A stretch of 64,000 nucleotides of DNA from Planctomycetota bacterium. GTDB taxonomy: Bacteria; Planctomycetota; Phycisphaerae; Sedimentisphaerales; Anaerobacaceae. The notes below the pieces were generated by a model. The model made no database searches. It was not told the DNA's origin and saw only the letters and a list, made by a program, of their open reading frames with translations. The DNA lies in the NCBI GenBank assembly GCA_022566315.1, contig JADFJC010000001.1:35982-99981 (forward strand). Reading direction: 5' to 3'. The translations under genes and the position numbers were made by a program. Below, piece by piece: positions 41,079 to 50,068 of this stretch (within the stretch, counting starts at the first letter, position 1; each line of letters opens with the position of its first letter).

Positions 41079-42641
41079 GTGCCGGAAATCAAGCCGACAA
41101 TAGATAATATGGAGATTCTATGTGCAGAGACTGTAGCAGGTCCTAATGCTTTGGTTGTTTTTGGCGCATCAGGCGACCTGACGCACAGGAAACTGCTTGT
41201 GAGTATCTTTCAGCTTTTTGCAAGGGATTTACTTGATGATAGGTTTTATCTGTTAGGATGCGGCCGGAAGAAATTCTCCGATGAAGAATTCCGCAAAAAA
41301 GCCGAACAGTCAATACGAGAGAATTCCGACTTTCTATCCTCGAAAGACTTAGACGCTTTTATAAGTAAGCTTTATTACATAGATGGTGATTACAATGATG
41401 CGAACTTTTACAGACGTATCAAAACCAGACTTGTGGAGTTAGAGCAAAAGCATAAAGTATATAAAAGCCTGGTGTTCTATCTTTCAGTTCCTCCTTTTTT
41501 GTACACTACGATAGTAGAGCATCTTGGCTCGTCAGAACTGGCCTGTCCGAAAAAACTCGCCACAAAGCAACAGATTAAGCTGGTCGTTGAAAAGCCTTTT
41601 GGCAGAGACCTTCGAAGCGCAGTCGAGTTAAACAACAGTATATCTCGCTGCTTCGATGAGCCTCAGATATATCGAATCGACCATTATCTCGGCAAGGAGA
41701 CGGTTCAGAATATTCTGATGCTGCGTTTTGCCAATACTATATTTGAGCCGATATGGAATCGAAATTACATAGACAATGTGCAAATCACTATTGCTGAAAC
41801 ACAAGGGGTTGAACACAGAGCAGGTTACTACGATACGTCCGGTGCTCTTAGAGATATATTCCAGAATCATATGCTTCAAATGCTTGCATTGGTGGCGATG
41901 GAATCACCCATATCCTTTGAGGCAGACCATATCCGTGATGAAAAGGTCAAACTGCTGCGGTCGATTCGAGCGTTTGATATTAATAAATTGGACGATTTTT
42001 TTGTGCGAGGACAATATGGGCCCGGCTCGATAAATGGTAAAAAAGTCAAAGGCTATCTGGAAGAGTCTGGAGCAAGAGCAAATTCAAAAACAGAAACCTT
42101 TGTTGCTGCTAAACTGTTTATCGATAACTGGAGATGGCAGGGCGTGCCTTTTTATCTTAGAACCGGCAAGAGACTTCCAGCAAAAGATACTGAAATTGCA
42201 ATTACTTTCAAGAAAGTTCCTTATTCGATGTTTTCCTCTGTCGGCATTGATGAGCTGCCGCCCAATGTCCTTGTGCTGCAAATCCAGCCGGAAGAGGGAA
42301 TATCGCTTAGCTTTCAGGCAAAAAGACCCGGCTCAAAAATTTGTATGAGCACGCTCAATATGAATTTCAGCTATAAAAGCGTTTTCCTGGTTGATATGCC
42401 CGAGGCGTACCAGAGATTGCTTCTGGATTGTATGGTCGGTGACCAGACACTTTTTACGAGACAGGATGATGTTGAGGTCTCCTGGCAGTTACTGACACCG
42501 ATATTGCAGGCCTGGGAACAGGATGAGTCGGCGCCTCACAAGTATGCTGCCGGCAGCGAAAGCTTTGCAGAAGCTGACAGACTTATTGAAGCCGACGACA
42601 GGAAGTGGCGAAAAATTTTAGAATCAGGGATAAGTCAGTAA
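41079..42641 (+). CDS. zwf: Glucose-6-phosphate 1-dehydrogenase
   Basis: A 520-residue enzyme that starts the oxidative pentose phosphate route and makes NADPH. The GTG at 41079 has AAGGAG nine bases upstream. Seen: NADP-binding [24 protein letters not shown], catalytic [13 protein letters not shown] with the active-site His, and [16 protein letters not shown]. Length is normal. Its place behind the peroxide-defence genes suggests it supplies NADPH for peroxide and thioredoxin reduction. Confidence 0.96.
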   Translation: MPEIKPTIDNMEILCAETVAGPNALVVFGASGDLTHRKLLVSIFQLFARDLLDDRFYLLGCGRKKFSDEEFRKKAEQSIRENSDFLSSKDLDAFISKLYYIDGDYNDANFYRRIKTRLVELEQKHKVYKSLVFYLSVPPFLYTTIVEHLGSSELACPKKLATKQQIKLVVEKPFGRDLRSAVELNNSISRCFDEPQIYRIDHYLGKETVQNILMLRFANTIFEPIWNRNYIDNVQITIAETQGVEHRAGYYDTSGALRDIFQNHMLQMLALVAMESPISFEADHIRDEKVKLLRSIRAFDINKLDDFFVRGQYGPGSINGKKVKGYLEESGARANSKTETFVAAKLFIDNWRWQGVPFYLRTGKRLPAKDTEIAITFKKVPYSMFSSVGIDELPPNVLVLQIQPEEGISLSFQAKRPGSKICMSTLNMNFSYKSVFLVDMPEAYQRLLLDCMVGDQTLFTRQDDVEVSWQLLTPILQAWEQDESAPHKYAAGSESFAEADRLIEADDRKWRKILESGISQ

Positions 42642-42645
42642 AACT

Positions 42646-43458
42646 ATGGATTCTCAGAGCGTATTGATAGCGTTTGGGTTAACACTATTTGCGGGCCTAT
42701 CAACAGGTTTTGGCAGTGCTCTGGCATTTTTCGCTAAGCGAACTAACACAAAGTTGCTCTCTGCTGCCCTTGGTTTTTCCGCGGGCGTTATGATATATGT
42801 TTCATTCGTCGAGATATTTCCTAAAGCAAAAGAGTCTCTCATTGCCGAATTAGGTCAGGCCGCTGGATATTGGGCTACTGTTCTGGCTTTTTTTGCCGGA
42901 GTTATTTTTATTGGCATTATAGACAAGTTGGTACCGGCATTTGAAAATCCACACGAAGCCCATAGAGTAGAAGAAATGGATTCCAAAGACTCGGCAGCCA
43001 AATTCAAGAAGCTATACCGAATGGGTTTATTCACAGCAGTAGCGGTCGCAATACATAACTTTCCGGAAGGACTTGCTACTTTTGTCAGTGCTCTAAAAGA
43101 TACGAAGCTCGGAATAGCGATAGCTATTGCCATAGCGATACATAATATTCCTGAAGGTGTTGCTATTTCAATCCCTATATTTTATGCAACAGGAAACAGA
43201 AAAAAGGCATTCGTTTACTCGTTTCTTTCAGGCCTGGCTGAACCGATAGGCGCATTAATCGGCTACGTCATTCTTTTTCGCTTTTTGAACGACCTGGTAT
43301 TCGGCGTAGTCTTTGCCTCAGTGGCAGGCATAATGGTATTTATCTCACTCGATGAACTCTTGCCTACTGCGAGAGAATATGGCCAGCATCATCTGGCAGC
43401 GTATGGATTAGTCGCAGGTATGGCAGTTATGGCTTTGAGTTTGCTCTTGTTTGTTTAG
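42646..43458 (+). CDS. zupT: ZIP-family divalent metal transporter (ZupT)
   Basis: A 270-residue inner-membrane carrier with eight hydrophobic segments. Metal-site helices are [16 protein letters not shown] and [16 protein letters not shown], the HNxPEG pairs of the ZIP fold, and [14 protein letters not shown]. It imports Zn, Fe, Mn or Co. Four bases separate it from zwf, so it is probably co-transcribed. Metal uptake here may serve the many iron or zinc enzymes of the island. Confidence 0.93.
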   Translation: MDSQSVLIAFGLTLFAGLSTGFGSALAFFAKRTNTKLLSAALGFSAGVMIYVSFVEIFPKAKESLIAELGQAAGYWATVLAFFAGVIFIGIIDKLVPAFENPHEAHRVEEMDSKDSAAKFKKLYRMGLFTAVAVAIHNFPEGLATFVSALKDTKLGIAIAIAIAIHNIPEGVAISIPIFYATGNRKKAFVYSFLSGLAEPIGALIGYVILFRFLNDLVFGVVFASVAGIMVFISLDELLPTAREYGQHHLAAYGLVAGMAVMALSLLLFV

Positions 43459-43478
43459 ATAGTCGAAAAATTTGAAAT

Positions 43479-44357
43479 GTGATAAGTTCAAGTCAGCGGT
43501 GCTTGGTGAATAAACGGCTGGTTAAATTAAAAGATGTGCTGGAAAAACTGTACAGCAAGTACAATCATCACGATTTGATAAAACCAGACCCGCTGCAGTT
43601 TGTATATCGGTATGATAATCCCTCTGATATGGAGGTTGCCGCCTTGTTGGCGGCGGACCTTGCCTATGGCCGGGTCGAACAGATTCAAAAAAGCCTGACC
43701 AACCTGTTCGAGCGTATGGGCAAAAGTCCGTACGCGTTTATAAAAGGTTTTGGCAAAGCTGAGCAGAAAAGCCTAAAAGGTTTCAAGCATCGTTTCACAA
43801 CGGACCAGGACATTTCGGATTTACTGATGTTGTTGAAGAAAGTCCTGAACCGATATGCCGGCATCGAGGAGTTTTTTATTCAGGGTTACAATCCAGGTGA
43901 TAGAAATATCGTTCCAGCATTGTCGAAATTCTGCAATTCACTTCTTAATATGTATGCTGCTGAGCACAATGGAAAGACAAGCCGTGGATTGAAGTACTTG
44001 TTAGTCAATCCCGCTAATGGCAGTGCCTGCAAACGGCTTAACCTTTTCCTGCGGTGGATGGTGCGTGATGATGATGTTGACGCCGGGCTGTGGAAGGGGA
44101 TTGACAAGGCCAAGCTCATTGTGCCGGTTGATGTGCATATGGGCAGGTTGTGCAAGATATTAGGGCTTTACAATCGAAAGACGGTTTCTTTACCAACAGC
44201 AATAAAAATAACGGAAGGCTTTGCAGAAATTGAGCCAGCCGACCCCGTAAAATATGACTTCGCACTGAGCAGAATCGGAATTGTGGAAAACTGCAATGGT
44301 CAATATCGCAATGCTTGTGAGCATTGCGAACTGTCTCTGTTTTGTTGTCAGCGATAA
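43479..44357 (+). CDS. TIGR02757 / DUF2400 family protein
   Basis: A 292-residue protein of the TIGR02757 family, which has no settled function. Seen: DPLQFVYRYDNPSDMEVAALLAADLAYGRVEQI, written in pieces DPLQFVYRYDN and EVAALLAADLAYG, then a RLNLFLRWMVRDDDVDAGLW block and PVDVHMGRLCKILGL, YDFALSRIGI, typical of the family; these recall helix-hairpin-helix DNA glycosylase folds. A C-terminal CEHCELSLFCC cluster could bind a metal or Fe-S centre. The start is uncertain (GTG 43479 or GTG 43506). It overlaps no neighbour and points toward the HAO-like gene on the other strand. Confidence 0.8.
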   Translation: MISSSQRCLVNKRLVKLKDVLEKLYSKYNHHDLIKPDPLQFVYRYDNPSDMEVAALLAADLAYGRVEQIQKSLTNLFERMGKSPYAFIKGFGKAEQKSLKGFKHRFTTDQDISDLLMLLKKVLNRYAGIEEFFIQGYNPGDRNIVPALSKFCNSLLNMYAAEHNGKTSRGLKYLLVNPANGSACKRLNLFLRWMVRDDDVDAGLWKGIDKAKLIVPVDVHMGRLCKILGLYNRKTVSLPTAIKITEGFAEIEPADPVKYDFALSRIGIVENCNGQYRNACEHCELSLFCCQR

Positions 44358-44379
44358 TTTAATGTCCGGTATAGGCCGG

Positions 44380-45741
44380 TCATTTCCCGAAGTCTGGCTT
44401 TGTTGTATCACCACCCGAGCCTTTGACCTTAAATACTTTTGCCGGCTTGCCGTTTCGCAGCAATTCCTCGACTTGCTCTTCGATGGCCATACATCTTTTC
44501 TTCAGCTCATAAAATCCATGCCACCATGCATAATCCGGCGCCATCATTGCCGCCCCGAATCGGGCACGCCTTCCCTCATGGTGCCATAACTCATACATAT
44601 CGATTTCAAGCTTCTCATCCAGATTCTTCTCTTTGCAGAGCAGCTTCTTTTCGTAAAGCCCATCGATAAGCTTTTTCATCGGCTTGTAGTAGTTATCGTT
44701 ATAGTTGACAACGGCGGCATCGAAACGAGTGAAATGCCCCGTCGTCCAGGCTTGAGAGTGACATGCCAGGCAGATTGTTTCCATCTTCCGGCGTTCTTTT
44801 TTCCAGTCGGTCTTTGCCGGCCACGGCTTAAACTCGCTGGGACGAACTGTAAGAGGTGCTTGTGTTTCCCACGCAAGACGTTCAGTTACATCGTGCGTGG
44901 CCGCAACACCGTTTACCGCTGACATATGACAAATCGAACAGGTAGGCGCTCGATAATCAACACCGGGCGTCCACGTACCCGGGGCAGCGTTCCAGTTCCA
45001 ACTATCACCTTCTGCATGGTAAATCGCGCCGTGCTTGGACTCATTATATATTTCGACTTGTGGATGGTCCGGGCCCAGATGACACTGACCGCAGGCCTCC
45101 GGTTTTCTCGCTTCCGACAAAGAAAACTTATGCCTGGTATGGCAGCTTGAGCAGCTTCCTTTGCTGCCATCCGGATTTATCCTGCCGACACCGACATTCG
45201 GCCAGGTACTGGTATCAAATTTTCCGTTTTCAACTTTCACTATGCTGCCGTGGCAATGGAAGCAGCCTGTTTGCCGCTCGATGTCGTTGTTCATACCGTC
45301 ATTCAACCACGGATCGATTTTCCATATCAACTCAAGGGTATTGGCATGCTTACTCTTGGCGTATTGTGCGGCTTCGGTCGGATGACATCTCGAGCAATCC
45401 TTCGGTGAAACAATGACGCTAATAAGAGTTTTGTCATATTGGAGGTGGTCTTTGCTTATATCAGCATCCGCTGGACCTGCGATGTGACAATCCAGACAGG
45501 AGATATTTGCATGGGCATGCCGGCTGGACGCCCAGTCGGCGACGATTCCTTTGCTCTTTTCAGCGTGACAGTCGATGCACCCCTGGGCATTTTCTGAGAC
45601 ACTCCGGACGATGCGATACTCCTTCAGAGAGGGCGAGGCTGCCTGCGATGCCTGCTCGGCTTGTACGGTTGTTGTAATTGCTAATGTAATAACGAAAGTC
45701 CGCACAAGAAAAACAAAAGCATATTTTTTTAGAGTTTCCAT
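44380..45741 (-). CDS. Octaheme cytochrome c, hydroxylamine oxidoreductase (HAO) family
   Basis: A 453-residue exported multiheme cytochrome. A signal peptide (about 1-28, ending VQA) is followed by eight CXXCH sites: CIDCH, CLDCH, CSRCH, CFHCH, CSSCH, CGQCH, CSICH and CLACH. The C-terminal helices with WHHEGRRARFGAAMMAPDY and WWHGFYELK are characteristic of HAO. In HAO a Tyr cross-links to heme P460; whether the PDY Tyr is that residue cannot be settled by eye. Known relatives without the link reduce nitrite or hydroxylamine. It follows a NapC/NrfH-type tetraheme gene by 18 bases, matching the haoC-haoA pairing in Epsilonproteobacteria. Inference: periplasmic nitrogen-oxide reduction with quinol electrons. 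Confidence 0.9.
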   Translation of the reverse strand: METLKKYAFVFLVRTFVITLAITTTVQAEQASQAASPSLKEYRIVRSVSENAQGCIDCHAEKSKGIVADWASSRHAHANISCLDCHIAGPADADISKDHLQYDKTLISVIVSPKDCSRCHPTEAAQYAKSKHANTLELIWKIDPWLNDGMNNDIERQTGCFHCHGSIVKVENGKFDTSTWPNVGVGRINPDGSKGSCSSCHTRHKFSLSEARKPEACGQCHLGPDHPQVEIYNESKHGAIYHAEGDSWNWNAAPGTWTPGVDYRAPTCSICHMSAVNGVAATHDVTERLAWETQAPLTVRPSEFKPWPAKTDWKKERRKMETICLACHSQAWTTGHFTRFDAAVVNYNDNYYKPMKKLIDGLYEKKLLCKEKNLDEKLEIDMYELWHHEGRRARFGAAMMAPDYAWWHGFYELKKRCMAIEEQVEELLRNGKPAKVFKVKGSGGDTTKPDFGK

Positions 45742-45759
45742 AGTCTTTTCCTTTCCTGT

Positions 45760-46317
45760 TTAAGGTGTAAACAGTTTATTTTGACGCTGGTGTCCAACAT
45801 CTTCATGACATTCGACACATCTATTTTCCGGAGCTTTGGGCTCAGCCAGGACCGCTGTGTGCGCAATCCGCGCAGCCGAACTGCCGGGCTTGCCAAGCAA
45901 ATCATCATGACAATGCAGGCACCTTTGGTTCGATATATGGTCAAGAACTTTTTGGCGAATCTTCCCACTGTCGTATTCACCGCCAAAGTAATGTTTATAA
46001 ATATCCTTGGCGCCTTCGTATGCTTTGGCAGTTGTATGAGCAAAATATTTGTCTTTTGCCGGAAGGTGGCAATCAATACATTCAACACGAATACCATTGG
46101 CATTCATACCGTGCGATGAAAGTTCCCAGGTCAGGTATGCGGTATTCATTTCGTGACACCTGCTGCCGCAATACTCGGATTTTGATACAGGCACCATCGC
46201 CGCATTGAGCGCAACAAAACACAGTAAGGCAAAAGCAAATCCAGAAAGAAATGCTAAGGCTCTCTTCTTAACAGCTTTGCATATCCTGCTAATTATCTTA
46301 GCCCCAAATTCAAACAT
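45760..46317 (-). CDS. NapC/NrfH-type tetraheme quinol dehydrogenase
   Basis: A 185-residue membrane-anchored tetraheme cytochrome. One membrane helix (about 18-40, ALAFLSGFAFALLCFVALNA) is followed by four heme sites: CGSRCHEM, CIDCH, CLHCH and CVECH. The first is CXXXCH rather than CXXCH, with a nearby Met as in NapC/NrfH heme 1. Such proteins oxidise menaquinol and pass electrons to a periplasmic reductase, here the octaheme HAO-like protein that follows. Its length is normal for the short NapC/NrfH type. It is divergent from the arsenate reductase gene at 46487. Confidence 0.9.
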   Translation of the reverse strand: MFEFGAKIISRICKAVKKRALAFLSGFAFALLCFVALNAAMVPVSKSEYCGSRCHEMNTAYLTWELSSHGMNANGIRVECIDCHLPAKDKYFAHTTAKAYEGAKDIYKHYFGGEYDSGKIRQKVLDHISNQRCLHCHDDLLGKPGSSAARIAHTAVLAEPKAPENRCVECHEDVGHQRQNKLFTP

Positions 46318-46486
46318 GCCTGTAATTTATTAACACATCAAAGTAATGCAAGACTTTTTTCCCTTCCTACGGTAAAATACAGTAAGGTGTTCAATTTCAG
46401 AGTTACGATATTTTAAAATGTAGTTGGCTCTTTCGTTATAATATAGTGGCGCGAATAAGGGAGTTTTCGAAAAACGTGGAGTATTT
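46318..46486. promoter_or_regulatory. Divergent promoter region, haoC-like and arsC-like genes
   Basis: The 169-base gap must carry the promoters of both directions. A TATAAT lies at 46436-46441 on the plus strand, 46 bases before the ATG at 46487, which also has GGAG at 46472-46475; a matching -35 is not clear. The rest is AT-rich with TATTTTAAAATG. Confidence 0.4.
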
Positions 46487-46930
46487 ATGTGCGGCGATAA
46501 AGAAAAGATAAAAGTATTGTTTCTTTGTACGGGTAATTCGTGTCGGAGCCAAATTGCAGAGGGCTGGGCCAGGGAATTAAAAGGCAACGTCATTGATGCG
46601 TATTCTGCGGGGATTCGCCCGATAGGTGTCAGTTCCAGAGCGATAAGAACAATGGCTGAGGCGGGGGTGGACATCTCAATGCACCAATCCCAGCATATTG
46701 ACGAATTCTTGGGAATAGATTTTGATTATGTAATAATACTATGTGACAATGCTGCTGAAAGCTGTCCTGTATTCCCGGGCAAAGCCAGAATTATTCACAA
46801 GCCATTTGACGACCCATATTTTGCATCCGGCAGCGAAGAGCAGATTTTGACAATCTTTAGAAAGGTGCGTGATGATATAAGAACATTTGTCGAAACGATG
46901 CCAGAGAGCCTGGAAGCCGAAAATAGTTAA
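46487..46930 (+). CDS. arsC: Arsenate reductase / low-molecular-weight phosphatase family (ArsC)
   Basis: A 147-residue protein with the LMW-PTPase P-loop LCTGNSCRSQIAEGW, where the first Cys is the nucleophile. The thioredoxin-linked ArsC group also uses a second redox Cys pair near residue 80-90; CDNAAESCPVF fits that pattern. The DDP motif (PFDDPYFASG) supplies the general acid. It would reduce arsenate to arsenite, but no arsenite efflux gene is adjacent; the SO_0444/ArsP-like permease at 57856 is distant. GGAG precedes the ATG. The next gene follows after 15 bases. Confidence 0.85.
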   Translation: MCGDKEKIKVLFLCTGNSCRSQIAEGWARELKGNVIDAYSAGIRPIGVSSRAIRTMAEAGVDISMHQSQHIDEFLGIDFDYVIILCDNAAESCPVFPGKARIIHKPFDDPYFASGSEEQILTIFRKVRDDIRTFVETMPESLEAENS

Positions 46931-46945
46931 GAGTTCAAACGGGAA

Positions 46946-48670
46946 ATGAATTCAGAGCAATTAGAAAAATACACTTCCGCGATAACGCTTTCGGACATGG
47001 AAATCTTTGTGTTTCCGGAGTTAATGTACAGCCTGGTTTTAGCTAATATTATGAGCCCGATTATCTGGCAGTGGCGGCATCTCGATTGCTTCAAAAAACT
47101 GCAAGGCAAGAGCAGCTACCGGAAATTGATGCGGCTAAGGCAATTCATAATGGACGAGTTTGAGTTTAATCTTGACCTTGAGACCTGGGGGCTGACAAGT
47201 AAGGCCAAAGAGCTCAAACGGTTTGAGAAGTCTATTTCTCCCGGTGATATTGCTAAAAGCAACGCCCTGTTCGGCTATCACGGCGACAAATATTATTTCG
47301 ATGTGGATATTCGCCGGCACTTTGGTCTGGATAAATACGACAGCGATATCATCCCGTACTGGAAGACGGAAACCGTCGAGGCGATGAACGCCTTTCGCCT
47401 CAAGGAAGGTTACCGAACCGCAGCCGGGGAATGTGTATCGCTTGCAACCCTTTATGCGGCGGCTGCGTTTATCGTTTGCGAAATACCGCTGGAAGATATT
47501 TATATGATACTCACGCCACTTCATTCGCAAAATTTCTTCGACATACAGGATGGAGTCCTGACCAACAACAGAAGACTCGTTACGAAAACGATGTGGTTCA
47601 ACGGTACTGCCATTTCCAACAAGGCCCAGCGGGCACTGCGCAATGAAAACGTTACAATCTTGGCCCATTCATCCGGCTATGTACATTGTTTGTATAAAGA
47701 TGCAACGATAGACAAAAAACTTTATCAGGATTTTGGAAAGAAGCTCGATTCGTATCTATCGGCAGAGTTATCGCTTTCTATCTTTGCAAATTTTTTGCGG
47801 TCTAATCAAAACTATCAGAAATTGTTCCAGGTCTGTCGCGAGTGTCATGGGCAGGCACAGTTCTTAAAGGCCGAGGTCCTTTTCCATTATGAGCACAGCA
47901 GTAATTTCAGAGTAGCCGACAAGACTTTCGATAAATTGCTTGCTGAGGTTTCGGATGAGGATTTTGTTCCATATCAACTGCCTGGAAGAATCCGTTGCGA
48001 TGAGCTTGAAGAATTTATAGAAAAGCAGAATCCTGACCTTAGAATCACCAAGGGCAAAACGGCCTTTAGAAAATTTATTGAGCAGGTTATTCCAGAGGCC
48101 CAGCGTTTTGTAGATGAATTAGCTGATTTTATACATATCGAAGCCAGGCTGCCGGCTTCGGACAAGAATTTTCTGCCCGCCGAGCCGATAGAAATATCCG
48201 TGGAACAAAGTAGAGAACAGATAATCGACTATTTGCAGCAAGTGCGCCAAAGCAATCCCACTGCGGAACTTGCCTTTTATTCATATCGCGATATGGAAAG
48301 CTGTAACTGGCTGCCGTTTGTCAAAGCAGCAGTGGAACGCAATCCGGTCTCAGTCCAAATGGCAGAGGCGATGTCGGTTGAAGAAATATATGCGTGGCTT
48401 GGACAAATGAAAAATGCTTCGATTTACGATGGCAGGCGATTGGCGCAGCCCGATGAAGTAGCGAACTACAAGACCGGCGACGGACTCGAAAAAGCGTTTT
48501 TGTTAGCTAATGTAATCCGTGAAAGAAACCCAGAGCAAGATGTTGAAATAATTACAGACAAAAACCAGGTGATATTAAAAGGGCAGAGCGAATACCGATT
48601 TGTATCCACCAAAGGCCTCGAAAAGCGTATTAGTAGCTGTGCCAACGGAAAGACCATCGTAAGCGATTGA
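46946..48670 (+). CDS. Large protein of unknown function, possible transglutaminase-like domain
   Basis: A 574-residue soluble protein; I do not recognise a named family. About residues 155-215 there is GECVSLATLYAAAAF, a Cys at the start of a helix. Downstream come LTPLHSQNFFDI with His and a following Asp, an order Cys-His-Asp like papain/transglutaminase folds. That is inference from pattern only. The second half is helical and acidic, with no signal peptide or membrane segment. It is coupled by 15 bases to the arsC-like gene and ends with a conserved-looking GQSEYRFVSTKGLEKRI. Nothing in the neighbourhood names a substrate. Confidence 0.6.
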   Translation: MNSEQLEKYTSAITLSDMEIFVFPELMYSLVLANIMSPIIWQWRHLDCFKKLQGKSSYRKLMRLRQFIMDEFEFNLDLETWGLTSKAKELKRFEKSISPGDIAKSNALFGYHGDKYYFDVDIRRHFGLDKYDSDIIPYWKTETVEAMNAFRLKEGYRTAAGECVSLATLYAAAAFIVCEIPLEDIYMILTPLHSQNFFDIQDGVLTNNRRLVTKTMWFNGTAISNKAQRALRNENVTILAHSSGYVHCLYKDATIDKKLYQDFGKKLDSYLSAELSLSIFANFLRSNQNYQKLFQVCRECHGQAQFLKAEVLFHYEHSSNFRVADKTFDKLLAEVSDEDFVPYQLPGRIRCDELEEFIEKQNPDLRITKGKTAFRKFIEQVIPEAQRFVDELADFIHIEARLPASDKNFLPAEPIEISVEQSREQIIDYLQQVRQSNPTAELAFYSYRDMESCNWLPFVKAAVERNPVSVQMAEAMSVEEIYAWLGQMKNASIYDGRRLAQPDEVANYKTGDGLEKAFLLANVIRERNPEQDVEIITDKNQVILKGQSEYRFVSTKGLEKRISSCANGKTIVSD

Positions 48671-48727
48671 GACGGCAATTTGCTCCACCAGAAGTGAGTT
48701 TATTTTTCAAAAAAATATTTTTGTGTA

Positions 48728-48762
48728 TTGACACCAAGAATGTATAGGACTATATTAGTCCT
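48728..48762 (+). promoter_or_regulatory. Sigma70 promoter with Rrf2-type operator, upstream unit
   Basis: TTGACA (48728-48733) and TATATT (48751-48756) are spaced by exactly 17 bases. The dyad AGGACTA-TAT-TAGTCCT (48746-48762) covers the -10 box. The GACTA...TAGTC core matches IscR-type Rrf2 operators. No gene follows for about 470 bases. Confidence 0.8.
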
Positions 48763-49144
48763 GTATATGTGTTTAGCCAGGATAAATGGCGTTTTTCAGA
48801 CGTTTACCGAGCTTTATGTTCTCTAAAGAAAAAATCGAAAAAAAATGGAGACTGTAGCAAGATTACAGAATATCCTGCCTGATGAGTAGTTGTCGTCTGC
48901 CGCGAAATCGTGGCAAAAACCTGAGTTGCACGTCTGAATCCGCTACAGCAGTAGGTCGGCATCTGCGATTAGCTAATCTGGGTAGTTTATAAGTCATTGT
49001 AACCAGAGAGTTTAACTATTATTTGCTCTGTAATGCTACTACAGTCTCAAAAAATGGACTAATTAAATCCAGAACGTTATTTTCAGGACAGCAGCCGAAG
49101 CTATAAGCTAAACACCTATTTTTTTATTATTATTATTTTAGATA

Positions 49145-49179
49145 TTGACGAACAAATAGTATAAGACTATATTAGTCTT
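49145..49179 (+). promoter_or_regulatory. Sigma70 promoter with Rrf2-type operator, proximal unit
   Basis: TTGACG (49145-49150) and TATATT (49168-49173) are spaced 17 bases. The dyad AAGACTA-TAT-TAGTCTT (49163-49179) covers the -10, extended by ATA/TAT to nine-base arms. It lies 50 bases before the Rrf2 gene start, so autoregulation is likely. Confidence 0.85.
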
Positions 49180-49228
49180 ATATGGTTTGACAATAATTAT
49201 TAAGGTCGATTACCGAGGTTTATTGAAG

Positions 49229-49654
49229 ATGGACGTTTTAAGGCGAAATACAGATTATGCTATGCGAGCGATGGTGAACTTGGCAGGGCACTACGGCCAC
49301 GAACCCGTATCGACAAGGGATATAGCTCGGGCTGAGCATATTTCTTATGAGCTTGTCTGTAAGCTGATGCAGAAACTTCATAATGCCGGGCTGGTAAAAA
49401 GCAGTATGGGGCCGAACGGCGGGTTCGGCTTAAGCAAAAAGCCGGCCAAGATAAGTATGCTGGATATAATAGGGGCGATTCAAGGGCCCTTGAGCTTAAG
49501 CAGATGTTTGTTGGATGAGAATCTCTGTCCAAACAAGGATGACTGCTCGATAACGGTGGAACTTGCCAAACTTCAAAAGTATATGGGCAAATATCTTCGT
49601 GGTATTACGCTGGATGGGCTGTTACGAAACCGATGTACAAAAGGAAAAAAGTAA
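49229..49654 (+). CDS. Rrf2-family Fe-S transcriptional regulator
   Basis: A 141-residue winged-helix regulator. The ATG at 49229 is preceded by GAGGT and gives the family start MDVLRRNTDYAMRAMVNLA. The wing has MGPNGGFGLSKKP. Three Cys in SRCLLDENLCPNKDDCSI (C-x6-C-x5-C) match the Fe-S ligands of the IscR/NsrR/RsrR group, so it should sense NO, O2 or Fe-S status. The dyads upstream carry the GACTA...TAGTC core of IscR-type sites. It heads the run cupin-HD-lipoprotein-DUF255-Hcp and beyond. Which signal it reads is not shown by sequence. Confidence 0.9.
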   Translation: MDVLRRNTDYAMRAMVNLAGHYGHEPVSTRDIARAEHISYELVCKLMQKLHNAGLVKSSMGPNGGFGLSKKPAKISMLDIIGAIQGPLSLSRCLLDENLCPNKDDCSITVELAKLQKYMGKYLRGITLDGLLRNRCTKGKK

Positions 49655-49681
49655 GGCAAAGAAATCTAAAAGGAGAAGAAG

Positions 49682-50032
49682 ATGTACTGTGAAAAGGAAA
49701 GGTCAGGTATCCTGGAAGCGTGTGTAAGTAAAGGGCAAAGGCTGGCGGATTTGGTCGAATACGCGAAGGATTCGATTGTTAGTAAGACAATACTGGATAA
49801 GTCAGCAGGAACAATCACGCTGTTTGCCTTTGATAAGGGTCAGAAGCTAAGCGAACATACGGCACCTTATGATGCTGTTGTACAGGTCCTTGATGGGCGC
49901 AGTCAGTTGACCATAGATGGCGAAGAGAAGCAGGTTACAGCCGGAGAGATTATCATAATGCCTGGCAATGTGCCGCATGCAGTTACAGCCCAGGAAAAAT
50001 TCAAGATGTTACTAACGATGATTCGTGCATAA
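49682..50032 (+). CDS. Small cupin-domain protein
   Basis: A 116-residue single-cupin protein. It has a two-motif cupin barrel: motif 1 is degenerate (EHTAPYDAVVQVLDG) and motif 2 is AGEIIIMPGNVPHAV. The His of EHTAP and PHAV could bind one metal with Glu. Close relatives are unnamed and often sit near Rrf2 regulators and Hcp in anaerobes. GGAGAAG precedes the ATG. It is 27 bases after the regulator gene. Confidence 0.8.
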   Translation: MYCEKERSGILEACVSKGQRLADLVEYAKDSIVSKTILDKSAGTITLFAFDKGQKLSEHTAPYDAVVQVLDGRSQLTIDGEEKQVTAGEIIIMPGNVPHAVTAQEKFKMLLTMIRA

Positions 50033-50068
50033 CTATAGGCGGATTGTCGGAAAGTGGGAGAATGACGG

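Larger units (their letters stand above)
48671..49228. other. Regulatory spacer with two operator-promoter units
   Basis: A 558-base region without a credible gene. It has two nearly identical promoter-operator units (48728-48762 and 49145-49179). Between them lie about 380 bases that would be transcribed from the first unit; they contain no long frame and end in a T-rich tract around 49111-49140. The words GTTTACCGAGCTTTAT (48809-48824) and GATTACCGAGGTTTAT (49208-49223) sit at similar distances after each promoter, so the unit looks duplicated. Confidence 0.7.
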
